Below are positions 9,837 to 19,193 of a DNA stretch of 64,000 nucleotides, in pieces. A program made the position numbers and the translations under genes. The DNA is from Bacteroidota bacterium (GTDB taxonomy: Bacteria; Bacteroidota; Bacteroidia; 2-12-FULL-35-15): positions 434,001-498,000 of the forward strand of contig JAFLBF010000001.1 in NCBI GenBank assembly GCA_017303895.1, given 5' to 3'. Numbering within the stretch: position 1 is the first letter of the stretch; each line of letters begins with the position of its first letter. Under the pieces are notes generated by a model, which saw only the letters and a list, made by a program, of their open reading frames with translations, made no database searches and had not been told where the DNA came from.

Positions 9837-10409
9837 ATGTTTAAACTGATCTATACATTACTCGGCTGGAAAGTGTCACACTTTCTTCCCGATCATATAA
9901 AAAAGTGTGTTATTGTAGTCGCTCCACATACCAGCAACTGGGATTTTATTTTCGGAATGGGTGCTGTAGCGGTAATGAAACTTAATCAAAAGTTTGTGAT
10001 CAAAAAGGAATGGATGAAATTTCCATTCAATCTATTGATGAAGCCGCTGGGCGCATTGCCGATCGACCGTGAAAAACACCGTATGGAAGGCTCCACCAAA
10101 AGCAGCACAGTTGAAGCCATGGCCGACCTTTTTAAGGAGCATGAAGAATTGCGCCTGGTGATCACACCCGAAGGAACACGCTCCCGTGTTGAAAAATGGA
10201 AAACCGGATTTTATTACGTTGCATTAAAAGCCAATGTGCCTATTGCACTGGCATTCATCAATTATGGCAACAAGACCTGCGGAGTAGATAAGATCATTTA
10301 CCCGAGTGGCGATTTCAAAAAAGACATGAAAGAGATCATGGATTTTTATAGAGATAAACAAGGCAAAAACCAACACAACTTCAGTTTAGATGCTGAGTTA
10401 AGTAAATAA
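9837..10409 (+). CDS. 1-acyl-sn-glycerol-3-phosphate acyltransferase family protein (PlsC-like)
   Basis: 190 residues. The acyltransferase HX4D motif appears as HTSNWD (about 31-36) and the substrate motif as TPEGTRSR (about 111-118), both hallmarks of the LPLAT/PlsC superfamily. Such enzymes move acyl chains from ACP or CoA onto lysophospholipid-type acceptors at the inner membrane. This one is shorter than classical PlsC (about 240) and lacks a strong N-terminal membrane helix, so the true acceptor is uncertain. A thioredoxin-like gene follows 19 bases downstream and is probably co-transcribed. A weak promoter-like TATATTCG lies at 9820-9827. Confidence 0.88.
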   Translation: MFKLIYTLLGWKVSHFLPDHIKKCVIVVAPHTSNWDFIFGMGAVAVMKLNQKFVIKKEWMKFPFNLLMKPLGALPIDREKHRMEGSTKSSTVEAMADLFKEHEELRLVITPEGTRSRVEKWKTGFYYVALKANVPIALAFINYGNKTCGVDKIIYPSGDFKKDMKEIMDFYRDKQGKNQHNFSLDAELSK

Positions 10410-10428
10410 AATAATTTTAAAAAGTACT

Positions 10429-11610
10429 ATGAAAAAAACATCCATTCTTATCATTGCATTTGTATTGAGCACAGTGTTCTCATTTGCACAAAACAGAACC
10501 ATTACTTTCAATCATGGTACTTTTTCCGAGATCCAGGCTCAGGCAAAGAAAGAGAACAAATTGATCTTTATCGATTGTTATACCGTTTGGTGCGGCCCAT
10601 GTAAGTGGATGGCAAAAAACACATTTACGAATGATACTGTTGCAGATTTTTACAACCGCAATTTCATCAATGCAAAGATCGATATGGAAAAGGGTGAAGG
10701 CATTGAGATCGCTAAAAAATATGAGATCAATGCTTATCCAACCTTGTTGTATATCAACGGTGATGGTGTTCAGGTGCACCGAATCTGCGGAGCTGCTCCT
10801 GCCAAAGAATTTGTTGAAATGGGAAAAGATGCACTTTCGCCTGACAAACAAATGGCCGCATTCACTAAAAAATTTAATGATGGAAAAACAAGTGCTGCGA
10901 TTGCTAAAACCTATTTCGGAATGTTATCCAACGCTTGTCAATCCTTCAGCAAAGAAAGCAGCAAGTATTTTGAGAACGTTAAAAAAGAGGAGTTGTACAA
11001 CCGTGCGAACTGGGAGATCATATATAGTTTTGTAAACGACTATAACTCAAACACATTTCAAACACTCGAAAAAGAAAGAGAAGCCTTTGCCAAACTTTAC
11101 ACCAAAGACTCTGTAGATGCAAAGATCATGGATGTGTATTTGAATGGTATGTACAACAACATGGGCAAAAGCAACATCAAAACATACGATGAGTTCAAAG
11201 CCAAATTGCGCAACCTGAATATCAAAAGTGCGGACAAAGAGATCTTAAAAGCCGATATTCAAAACGATCAACGTCAGCAAAACTGGGAATCATACAGCAA
11301 CAATGCGGTGTTGTATATCGAACAATATAATGTGAACGATGCCTATGAATTAAACAGCTTTGCCTGGACATTTTATGAAATGGTCGACAAAAAAGAAAAG
11401 CTGGAAAAAGCTGCAAGCTGGGCAAAGAAAGCTGTTGAAGCAGATAATAATTATGCTTATAACGACACACATGCAGCTGTTCTGTTCAAATTAGGCAAAA
11501 AAGCAGAAGCACAAGCTGCTGCTGAAAAAGCAATTGAATTGGCTAAAAAAGAGGGAACGGATGCCAGTGCAACCCTTGAATTATTAGAAAAAATTAAGGC
11601 TTTAAAATAA
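10429..11610 (+). CDS. Secreted thioredoxin-fold protein with C-terminal helical/TPR-like region
   Basis: 393 residues. A signal peptide (1-20, ending SFAQ) precedes a thioredoxin domain (about 22-135) with the redox motif WCGPC (Cys54 and Cys57) and the cis-Pro loop AYPTL. The remaining ~250 residues are helical, with a TPR-like end (about 320-390). This matches periplasmic thioredoxin-family proteins of Bacteroidota. It probably reduces or isomerises disulfides in exported proteins, with the helical part binding a partner. It follows the acyltransferase gene closely (19 bases), suggesting one transcript. Confidence 0.88.
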   Translation: MKKTSILIIAFVLSTVFSFAQNRTITFNHGTFSEIQAQAKKENKLIFIDCYTVWCGPCKWMAKNTFTNDTVADFYNRNFINAKIDMEKGEGIEIAKKYEINAYPTLLYINGDGVQVHRICGAAPAKEFVEMGKDALSPDKQMAAFTKKFNDGKTSAAIAKTYFGMLSNACQSFSKESSKYFENVKKEELYNRANWEIIYSFVNDYNSNTFQTLEKEREAFAKLYTKDSVDAKIMDVYLNGMYNNMGKSNIKTYDEFKAKLRNLNIKSADKEILKADIQNDQRQQNWESYSNNAVLYIEQYNVNDAYELNSFAWTFYEMVDKKEKLEKAASWAKKAVEADNNYAYNDTHAAVLFKLGKKAEAQAAAEKAIELAKKEGTDASATLELLEKIKALK

Positions 11611-11716
11611 TATACAAGCAGCATTGGTGTCTAAAGCTTTTTGTTTTGTCGTTAAATAATCGGAACTTGTCCAAAATTGTTGATAAATACAAGCAGGGGC
11701 AATACCTTTATCGTAT

Positions 11717-12700
11717 ATGAAAAAAAGAATAGTTTATTCTCTGTTTTTCTTCTTGTTAAGTTATTCTTCGTTTTCACAACAGATCCCTGCTGTAGAAGAA
11801 AACATTCCCTATTTAGTTACATTTGGAAAATCGGCAGATAAGTCCTGGGGAGACGATGACTTCTCCCAAACCTTCTTTTTTGTGATCCCAAAATTTCAGG
11901 TAAAACCTTTTTACATCCGTATCTATGATCCGGAAACCAGCGGCACCAATGATGAAAAAAAATCGGATTACAATACCAAAACTAAATTTACAGTATACGG
12001 TGGGAAAAGTTGTTTCACAGCAAAAGATGTCCGAAATAATAATCCAATAGGCAATTACAAAAGCGGAAATTTGATCTATACCAAAAGCTTTGGCGGAGAA
12101 GACATTTACGATGAAGAATGGTACACCTTTGGCCCATTCAACCCTACAGAAGGTGAATGGGTTCCTCAGCAGAATGGATATATCTTCAAGATCATTTGCG
12201 AAGGAATATCGGGAGATGATGGTAATTTGTACCGATATTTCTTGAGTGCATCTCCAATTGAAAATAAACCTATTGAAGGAGGAAATGCATTTACATTTGA
12301 ATATACCTTCCGTCTATCCGACAATCAAAGCAACATTGCGCACATCTACCCTTTTATTGAAGAGAATGTTGTATCGATCAGTGTTTCTAATTTCGACTTT
12401 GATAGCGATGGAAATGTGAATATTATTTCGATGGTCAAAAAAGGTGAACTCAGCACTTCTTCCGGTGATAATGTTTGGGCTACAAGTCAGCATAAAGTTG
12501 TTGAAAAAGAAAAGAAAACAACATTAGACGTGCAGTTCATCAAGAATAAAAAAATGCTGATAAAGAACAACAATGTTTCACTTTATGTATTGAATCAGTA
12601 TGGGAATGCATTGCCGATCTTTACGGTTCCTATTGGTGGAACGCCCGGCAACAATTACAAGATCCAGTTCGATCAGAAAAAGAAAACAACAACCTATTAA
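11717..12700 (+). CDS. Secreted hypothetical protein, beta-rich
   Basis: 327 residues. A signal peptide (1-20, ending SSFSQ) precedes a mature protein rich in aromatic residues, Asp, Gly and Asn with alternating hydrophobic strands, so probably all-beta. I do not recognise the family. The next gene, a propeller-SpoIIE sensor, starts 12 bases after the stop, so the pair is almost certainly one operon. A role as accessory or ligand-handling protein for that sensor is possible but is inference from position only. Confidence 0.75.
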   Translation: MKKRIVYSLFFFLLSYSSFSQQIPAVEENIPYLVTFGKSADKSWGDDDFSQTFFFVIPKFQVKPFYIRIYDPETSGTNDEKKSDYNTKTKFTVYGGKSCFTAKDVRNNNPIGNYKSGNLIYTKSFGGEDIYDEEWYTFGPFNPTEGEWVPQQNGYIFKIICEGISGDDGNLYRYFLSASPIENKPIEGGNAFTFEYTFRLSDNQSNIAHIYPFIEENVVSISVSNFDFDSDGNVNIISMVKKGELSTSSGDNVWATSQHKVVEKEKKTTLDVQFIKNKKMLIKNNNVSLYVLNQYGNALPIFTVPIGGTPGNNYKIQFDQKKKTTTY

Positions 12701-12711
12701 TTCTTCATTGA

Positions 12712-15700
12712 TTGAAAGCACATCAACAAAAAATAATTGCATTTCTCTTTTTTGCACTGCAAACTATTTTTTGCTTTCCACAAGCCTATCAATTCAAAAC
12801 ATACGGTGTTGACAATGGTGTTACACAACCTTATGTGTATTCTATTTGTCAGGACAAGAATGGCTATCTCTGGATAGGAACAGGAGAAGGTTTTTGCAAA
12901 TTTGATGGGATCACCTTTAAAACATTCTATACAAAGGAAGGATTAAGCGATAACTTTATTACTACAACCTATAAAGACAAAAACAGGAATCTATGGATTG
13001 GGCATAATCAAGGGAGCATTACATTCTTTGATGGAAAAATGTTTAAAGCGATCAATACTTCAGGATTTGCAAAAAGTCCTGTTACCTGCATTACCGGTGA
13101 TGACAAAGGAAACATTTGGTGTGCCACACAAAATGATGGGATCTACAAGATCAGCAAGGATTTTGAAGTCTCTGTTTTTAAGATCGAGTTTGATCAGGAT
13201 AATCTTTTTTCTATTGCCATCACCAAAAAAAATCAATTGTTAGTAGGAACAGCTGAAGGGTTAAAAGTTTTCGAACTGATCGGGGAAGAAAGAAAACCTA
13301 AATATATTTCTACTATCGCAGATATTCCCGAAACAAGGATCAACTGCATTGTAAGAAAAAACAATTCCACCAGTTTTTGGGTAGGAACCTACGATTCCGG
13401 ATTTTTTCAGCTGACTCCTTCTACAAAAGGGAAAAACGAATTCAAGGCAACAGGGATCAGTCTTCCATCAAATATCAGCAACTGCAATGTTCAGTCAATC
13501 TATGAAGACAAAGCCTCTAACCTTTGGTTAGCCACCTTCGGAAATGGAGTAGTAAAGATTATGCTGTCAAAAAACACGCTGAGTTTTAATGAGTTCTTAG
13601 TATTCAATGAAGAAAATGGTTTGGGAAATAATTATACCAAAACCATTTATGCCGATCACGAGGATAACGTGTGGGTGGGCACTTTTGGTAACGGAGCGGT
13701 GATGTTAACCGACAATTTTTTTACATTCTATTCGAATAATAATAGTAACTATACCAACAATATTACTTCTATTCTTATCAATAATGTTAAGTGGTTTGGT
13801 ACTGAGATCGGATTACTAAAGATCGATATTGATTCGAAAGAAAAGTTTATGTTCTATACTTCTAAAAACGGATTTGTTGATGATAAAGTAACTGCTATTT
13901 ATAAAAAAGACAGCACCACACTGATTGTTGGAACAGATAAAAAAGGCGCGTATACATTTGATCTGAAAACAAATAAATTCAGTCCCATCTTTTTAAATGA
14001 AGACGCACTCAGCAACTCTATATCGCACATTACCGGATATGGATCAATTATATTTTTTGCAACAAAAAATGGTGTGTTCAAAATTGATCAGGAGAAAAAG
14101 ATCAACAGTCATTTCACGACCGAGAATGGACTGCCACACAACAATATCAATCAACTCTATCTCGATGAAAACAAAAACCTGTGGATAGCTACACACAGCA
14201 ATTTCTTAAGTTGTATTAACAACAAAGAAGAAGTAACCAATAAAAATGTATACAGTGGGAACGACCTGATCAACATCACAGGGATCATTAAGGATCTCAA
14301 CAAAGAATTTTGGTTGGCCACATTCGGAAACGGAGTGTTCCGTATCAAAAAGTCTGGCGAGATCGAACGATTCACAACCGGAAATGGATTAAAATCAAAT
14401 TACTGCTATGGGATCACCAATGATGGCTCAAACAATATCTGGGTAGGACACCGTGGTGGATTGAGCAGAATAAAAGGAGAGAAACAGCAGATCAGCCGAT
14501 ATGATAAAAATGATGGGATCAATGGTGATTGCAATTACAATTCGCTTGTAAAAGATGCGTTTGGAAATGCCTGGTTTGGGACTACTCACGGAGCTATCAA
14601 ATTCGATCCGCATAAAGACAAGAAAAATCTGATCCCACCTATTATCAATATCGTAAGTATTAAAATAAACGATAAAGACCTCGACAGCTTAAAAAACATT
14701 GAGTTGGATTATGATAATTACAAGATCCGTTTTGATTTTATCGGGATCAGCTTTAAAGCCAATACCAATATTTCCTATCAGTATAAACTAGAAGGATTTG
14801 ATGCCGATTGGTCGGATAAGACCGATAACAATTATGCACAATACGGTAAGATCAATGATGGGAACTATACGTTTTTGATCAGAGCATTCAACAACGATGG
14901 CGTATCAACAGAAATTCCTTTAGCAATCAAATTAATCGTTAAGCCCCCATTCTGGAAACGTTCGTGGTTCATCATTCTATGCATTTTAATTGTTACATAC
15001 GGATTCTTCCTGATCATCAAGATCCGCGAACGGAACCATCGTGTTTTCCAGGCACAACTTCAAAAAGCACTGAATGAAAAAACGCGGGAGGTGATCGCAC
15101 AAAAAGACGAGATCGAGAAAAAGAACAAAGACATCACCGATAGTATCCGCTATGCAAAACGTATTCAGGATGCGATTTTGCCGGGGATCAATAAATTAAA
15201 AGATGTTTTCCCGGATTCGTTCATTTTCTTTCAACCACGCGATATTGTGAGTGGTGACTTTTACTGGTTTGAATTGTATGGCAACAAATTGATCGTTGCT
15301 TGTGCCGATGCCACCGGACATGGTGTACCGGGAGCATTCATGAGTATGATCGGAAACACATTGTTAAAAGATATCACGTCACGTTCTGAAGTTACATCGC
15401 CCGCACATGCATTGGCTGCTCTTGAATTAGAAACAAAGATCCTTTTGCATCAGTTTGACGATGATCCCGATCAAACCAATGATAGTATCGACTTGATCGT
15501 TTGTGAAATAGACATTGAAACTTATTTTGTACGCATCTGCTCAACGAAGCGACCGGTATTTGTTTCCAAGCAAAATGAATTACTGTTGCTGAAAAAAGAA
15601 ATGTCCTCTTCAAATGACTATGAAACAATAGACATTCAACTGAAAAGCGGTGACATTCTGTATCTCTTTACCGATGGTTATCCGGATCAGTTTGGCGGAG

Positions 15701-15864
15701 AAACAGGTAAAAAGCTAAAAATGTCTAATATTAAAGCTTTGCTGGAAGACATTAAAACACTTCCTTTAGAGAAACAAGCTATGATCGTTGACCGTTTCTT
15801 CAACCGCTGGAAGGAAGGCAATGAGCAGATAGATGATGTATTGTTTATTGGAATTAAACTTTAA
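12712..15864 (+). CDS. Two-component-regulator-propeller sensor with Y_Y_Y domain and SpoIIE serine phosphatase
   Basis: 1050 residues. The start is TTG at 12712: an in-frame TGA lies immediately upstream and no ATG exists before the signal peptide (1-24). I count 14 Reg_prop repeats (about 35-645, cores such as YLWIGTGEGFCKF and NVWVGTFGNGAVML), enough for two seven-bladed propellers. Then come a Y_Y_Y beta domain (about 665-745), one membrane helix (about 751-770), a coiled coil, the linker ITDSIRYAKRIQ (about 807) and a SpoIIE phosphatase. Phosphatase motifs are DIVSGDFYW at 843, ADATGHGVPG at 865 and FTDGYPDQFGG at 986. It resembles a hybrid two-component sensor with the kinase replaced by a phosphatase. 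The C-terminus overlaps the convergent paralogue by 11 bases. Confidence 0.92.
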   Translation: MKAHQQKIIAFLFFALQTIFCFPQAYQFKTYGVDNGVTQPYVYSICQDKNGYLWIGTGEGFCKFDGITFKTFYTKEGLSDNFITTTYKDKNRNLWIGHNQGSITFFDGKMFKAINTSGFAKSPVTCITGDDKGNIWCATQNDGIYKISKDFEVSVFKIEFDQDNLFSIAITKKNQLLVGTAEGLKVFELIGEERKPKYISTIADIPETRINCIVRKNNSTSFWVGTYDSGFFQLTPSTKGKNEFKATGISLPSNISNCNVQSIYEDKASNLWLATFGNGVVKIMLSKNTLSFNEFLVFNEENGLGNNYTKTIYADHEDNVWVGTFGNGAVMLTDNFFTFYSNNNSNYTNNITSILINNVKWFGTEIGLLKIDIDSKEKFMFYTSKNGFVDDKVTAIYKKDSTTLIVGTDKKGAYTFDLKTNKFSPIFLNEDALSNSISHITGYGSIIFFATKNGVFKIDQEKKINSHFTTENGLPHNNINQLYLDENKNLWIATHSNFLSCINNKEEVTNKNVYSGNDLINITGIIKDLNKEFWLATFGNGVFRIKKSGEIERFTTGNGLKSNYCYGITNDGSNNIWVGHRGGLSRIKGEKQQISRYDKNDGINGDCNYNSLVKDAFGNAWFGTTHGAIKFDPHKDKKNLIPPIINIVSIKINDKDLDSLKNIELDYDNYKIRFDFIGISFKANTNISYQYKLEGFDADWSDKTDNNYAQYGKINDGNYTFLIRAFNNDGVSTEIPLAIKLIVKPPFWKRSWFIILCILIVTYGFFLIIKIRERNHRVFQAQLQKALNEKTREVIAQKDEIEKKNKDITDSIRYAKRIQDAILPGINKLKDVFPDSFIFFQPRDIVSGDFYWFELYGNKLIVACADATGHGVPGAFMSMIGNTLLKDITSRSEVTSPAHALAALELETKILLHQFDDDPDQTNDSIDLIVCEIDIETYFVRICSTKRPVFVSKQNELLLLKKEMSSSNDYETIDIQLKSGDILYLFTDGYPDQFGGETGKKLKMSNIKALLEDIKTLPLEKQAMIVDRFFNRWKEGNEQIDDVLFIGIKL

Positions 15865-18800
15865 TGCCAATGATCAAGATGTCATCCACTTGCTCCAAAT
15901 TTCCTTTCCACTGTTCTATCGTTTGATCTAAAACACTTAATTGTGATCCCATTTCTTTATCAGAACTACTCAGCAGCAGATCTTGAAATTTTTTGTATTT
16001 GAATTTTTTGCCGGATTTGCCGCCAAACTGGTCGGCATAGCCATCAGTAAACAAATAAATACGATCGCCCAGTTGCAGCTGAAATTCATGATTCGTAAAC
16101 GCCCTGATCTCATCATTATAGAATGAGCCTATAGGTTGTTTATCGGCTTTTAACACGATCAATTCTCCCGCACGGACAATCCACAAACTATTGTTTGCTC
16201 CAGCATATTGAAGCATCCTCGTTTTAAAATCGATCGCACAAAGTGACATGTCCATTCCATCACGAACGGCTTGTTCTTCCTTTTGCTGTTTCAACTGTTT
16301 CAAGATCCCTTTGTTCATCTCATCCAAAATAGTGGATGGCTTTGTAAGTCCTCGCTCATTCACCGCCTGATTCAATAAATTATAACCAACAATACTCATG
16401 AATGCTCCCGGAACCCCATGCCCGGTACAATCAACAGCTGCAATCAAAGTTTGTCCTTCCGATTGATCCATCCAATAAAAATCACCACTCACGATGTCTT
16501 TCGGCTTGTACAACACAAAAGATTCCGGCAACATTTTTTTGATCAGGTCCACAGAAGGAAGAATGGCTTGTTGGATCCGCTTAGCATAAGTAATCGAATC
16601 TGTAATGTCTTTATTTTTCCGTTCAATGATATTCTTCTGCAAAACAACTTCATGTGTTCTGTTTTCCACCTCTTTTTCCAAAACCCGTTTGTCGCGTTGA
16701 AGTTTCTTCGTTCGCAATTGGATGTAAGCATATATGCCTAACAACAATAAAGCGATCATTGTCAAATAAAACCAGATAGTTTTCCAGAATGGAGGAGCGA
16801 TCATGATCACAATATAATTTCCTTGTTCATTCCATACGCCATCATTATTTGACCCTTTTACCCTGAAAACATATTTTCCCGGATCAAGATTCGTATAGCT
16901 TATAAATCGTCTGTTACCCAATTGGATCCAATCTTTATCAAACCCTTCCATCTTACATGCATACTTATTTTTTTCTGACGAAGTATAATCAAGTGCTGCA
17001 AACTCAAAGGATAAAAAATTATCGGAGTAGTTTAAGTTCAATTCTTTTATAAAAGAAGACACAGTATCTTTTACGATCTCATTGTTGAATAATTTAATGG
17101 AAGTAATATAAACAGGAGGACGGTTGGGATTTTTCTGAATAGAAGAAGGCTCAAATACATTGAATCCATTCACTCCCCCAAAATAGATCTTGCCATTGCC
17201 GGATCTTAAAAATGCTCCTTGATTAAACTCATTGCTTTGCAAACCATCACGCACATCAAAGCTTTGATAGGTTTTTCTTTTAAAATTATATTTAGATATT
17301 CCACCATTGGTGCTAAACCAGAGATTCCCCATATCATCTTCTACGATACCATACACCACAGTATTACACAATCCGTCTTTCTCTGTAAAATGAGTAAAGT
17401 TCTTTTTTGTTGGATCAAACAAATTATATCCACCACCATCAGTCCCTATCCAAATATTATTTTTAGAGTCCTGAATGATACATCTTACCCTATCACTGCT
17501 GATGCTTAAAGAATCAGTATCAGAATGTTTGTATCTGACAAATGAGTTGTTAGTTTTATTATAAACATTCAAACCACCACCATTTGTTCCTGCATAAACT
17601 ATTCCTTTGTGATCAACGAAAAGTGATATCACCCGATCGTTGCTAATGGATGAAGATTGGGTTGCATCAAATTTGTAATGGCTAAATTTTTTTGTTTGTA
17701 TATCAAACTTATTTAAGCCACCACCCCATGTCCCTATCCACAAATTTCCCTCTTTGTCTTCTTTTATACACCACACATCATCGCTACTGATACTTGATGG
17801 GTCGGCATCATTATGCTTAAATGCACTAAATGACCGGGTTCTTTCATTGAATAGGTTTAAGCCACCACCATAGGTTCCCACCCACAAATTACCCTTAGAA
17901 TCGCGAAACACACAACGGACAATATCGGCACTGATGGATGTTTTATTTTTTTCATCATGCTTAAAGTGAGTAAAGGATTGCTTGGCCGGATCGAACAAAT
18001 TCAAGCCGCCACCATAAGTTCCCACCCAAACGGAACCATTATTCTCTTCATAAAAACACATGACCATGTTCTCTGATAAAGAACTAGGGTCAGATTGATT
18101 TTGTTTATAATGTGTGAACCCCTTTTTCACCGGATCAAATACATCCACACCGCCTCCAAGTGTTCCCACCCAATATAAACCCCGATAATCCTGAAAGGCG
18201 CACATGATCACGTTATTACTCAAAGAACCGCTTATTGCAGTATTCATTTTATAGTTCGTAAACGTATTTGCTTTTAGATCCATACGACACAAACCATCGC
18301 CATAACTACCAAACCACATGTTATGATCTGTATCCTCAAATATTACCCAAATGTCATTACTGCAGATCGAGTTCTTATTCTTTTCCTCCTTTACAAAATG
18401 TGTGAATTTAAAATTAACCGGATTTAAGAGATCAACTCCTCCACCACCCGTTCCGATCCAGATACCACCAGAATGATCTTCGTAAATAGCTTTTACTACA
18501 TTTTTAGAAACAGAATTAGCATCATCCGGAATATTTAAAAAACGGGTGAAATTTTTTCTTTCCGAATCAACAAGATTAAAGCCCGCATCGGCAGTTCCCA
18601 CCCATACCCGTTCTTTTTTATCAATGTAGATACAACTGATCTTGTTGCTGCTAATGCTGTTAGGGTTCTTATTAGAAAAACGATAGCGGGTAAATTTTTT
18701 TGTTGGTGTATTTAAATAGTTCAAGCCATCCTGTGTTCCCACCCATAAGTTGTTTTTGCCATCACAAACCAGACTCATGATCACATTATTGCTCAAGGAA

Positions 18801-19180
18801 TTTTGATCCGCACTGTCGTTCTTGAAAAAAGAGAACTTTTCTGTTACGGGATCAAACACATTCAAACCTCCGCCATAGGTCCCGATCCAAATATTACCAT
18901 TTTTGTCTTCGCATAAGGACTGAATAAAATTGTCGGAAATAGAATTGGGGTTATTTTGTTTGTGCTTGTAATATTTAAATGAATAACCATCATATTTGTT
19001 CAAGCCATCCTGTGTTCCTATCCAGATAAAACCCTGTTTGTCTTGTATAACACAGTTCACGGTGCTTTGAGAAAGTCCTTGAAGAATTGAAATATTATTG
19101 AACTTTATATTTTGAGCAAAGGATTGAAAATAAAAAAACATTGCAAGAAGCATTGCAATGTTTTTTTTTGATATGTTCAT
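15854..19180 (-). CDS. Two-component-regulator-propeller sensor with Y_Y_Y domain and SpoIIE serine phosphatase (paralogue)
   Basis: About 1108 residues from ATG 19180, which gives the best signal peptide (ending SFAQN). A GTG at 19192, one base after the metZ stop, would add four residues. Fourteen Reg_prop repeats are countable, several nearly identical (cores NLWVGTYGGGLNLF and SVWVGTYGGGLNLF), which suggests recent repeat duplication. A Y_Y_Y domain, a membrane helix near 803-825, the linker ITDSITYAKRIQQAILP and a SpoIIE domain follow, with DIVSGDFYW, DCTGHGVPGAFMS and FTDGYADQFGG. An extracytoplasmic signal probably controls phosphatase output; the ligand and target are unknown. The gene lies directly downstream of metZ on the same strand and may be co-transcribed with it. 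Confidence 0.92.
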   Translation of the reverse strand: MNISKKNIAMLLAMFFYFQSFAQNIKFNNISILQGLSQSTVNCVIQDKQGFIWIGTQDGLNKYDGYSFKYYKHKQNNPNSISDNFIQSLCEDKNGNIWIGTYGGGLNVFDPVTEKFSFFKNDSADQNSLSNNVIMSLVCDGKNNLWVGTQDGLNYLNTPTKKFTRYRFSNKNPNSISSNKISCIYIDKKERVWVGTADAGFNLVDSERKNFTRFLNIPDDANSVSKNVVKAIYEDHSGGIWIGTGGGGVDLLNPVNFKFTHFVKEEKNKNSICSNDIWVIFEDTDHNMWFGSYGDGLCRMDLKANTFTNYKMNTAISGSLSNNVIMCAFQDYRGLYWVGTLGGGVDVFDPVKKGFTHYKQNQSDPSSLSENMVMCFYEENNGSVWVGTYGGGLNLFDPAKQSFTHFKHDEKNKTSISADIVRCVFRDSKGNLWVGTYGGGLNLFNERTRSFSAFKHNDADPSSISSDDVWCIKEDKEGNLWIGTWGGGLNKFDIQTKKFSHYKFDATQSSSISNDRVISLFVDHKGIVYAGTNGGGLNVYNKTNNSFVRYKHSDTDSLSISSDRVRCIIQDSKNNIWIGTDGGGYNLFDPTKKNFTHFTEKDGLCNTVVYGIVEDDMGNLWFSTNGGISKYNFKRKTYQSFDVRDGLQSNEFNQGAFLRSGNGKIYFGGVNGFNVFEPSSIQKNPNRPPVYITSIKLFNNEIVKDTVSSFIKELNLNYSDNFLSFEFAALDYTSSEKNKYACKMEGFDKDWIQLGNRRFISYTNLDPGKYVFRVKGSNNDGVWNEQGNYIVIMIAPPFWKTIWFYLTMIALLLLGIYAYIQLRTKKLQRDKRVLEKEVENRTHEVVLQKNIIERKNKDITDSITYAKRIQQAILPSVDLIKKMLPESFVLYKPKDIVSGDFYWMDQSEGQTLIAAVDCTGHGVPGAFMSIVGYNLLNQAVNERGLTKPSTILDEMNKGILKQLKQQKEEQAVRDGMDMSLCAIDFKTRMLQYAGANNSLWIVRAGELIVLKADKQPIGSFYNDEIRAFTNHEFQLQLGDRIYLFTDGYADQFGGKSGKKFKYKKFQDLLLSSSDKEMGSQLSVLDQTIEQWKGNLEQVDDILIIGIKV

Positions 19181-19193
19181 TCCTTTGATCACG

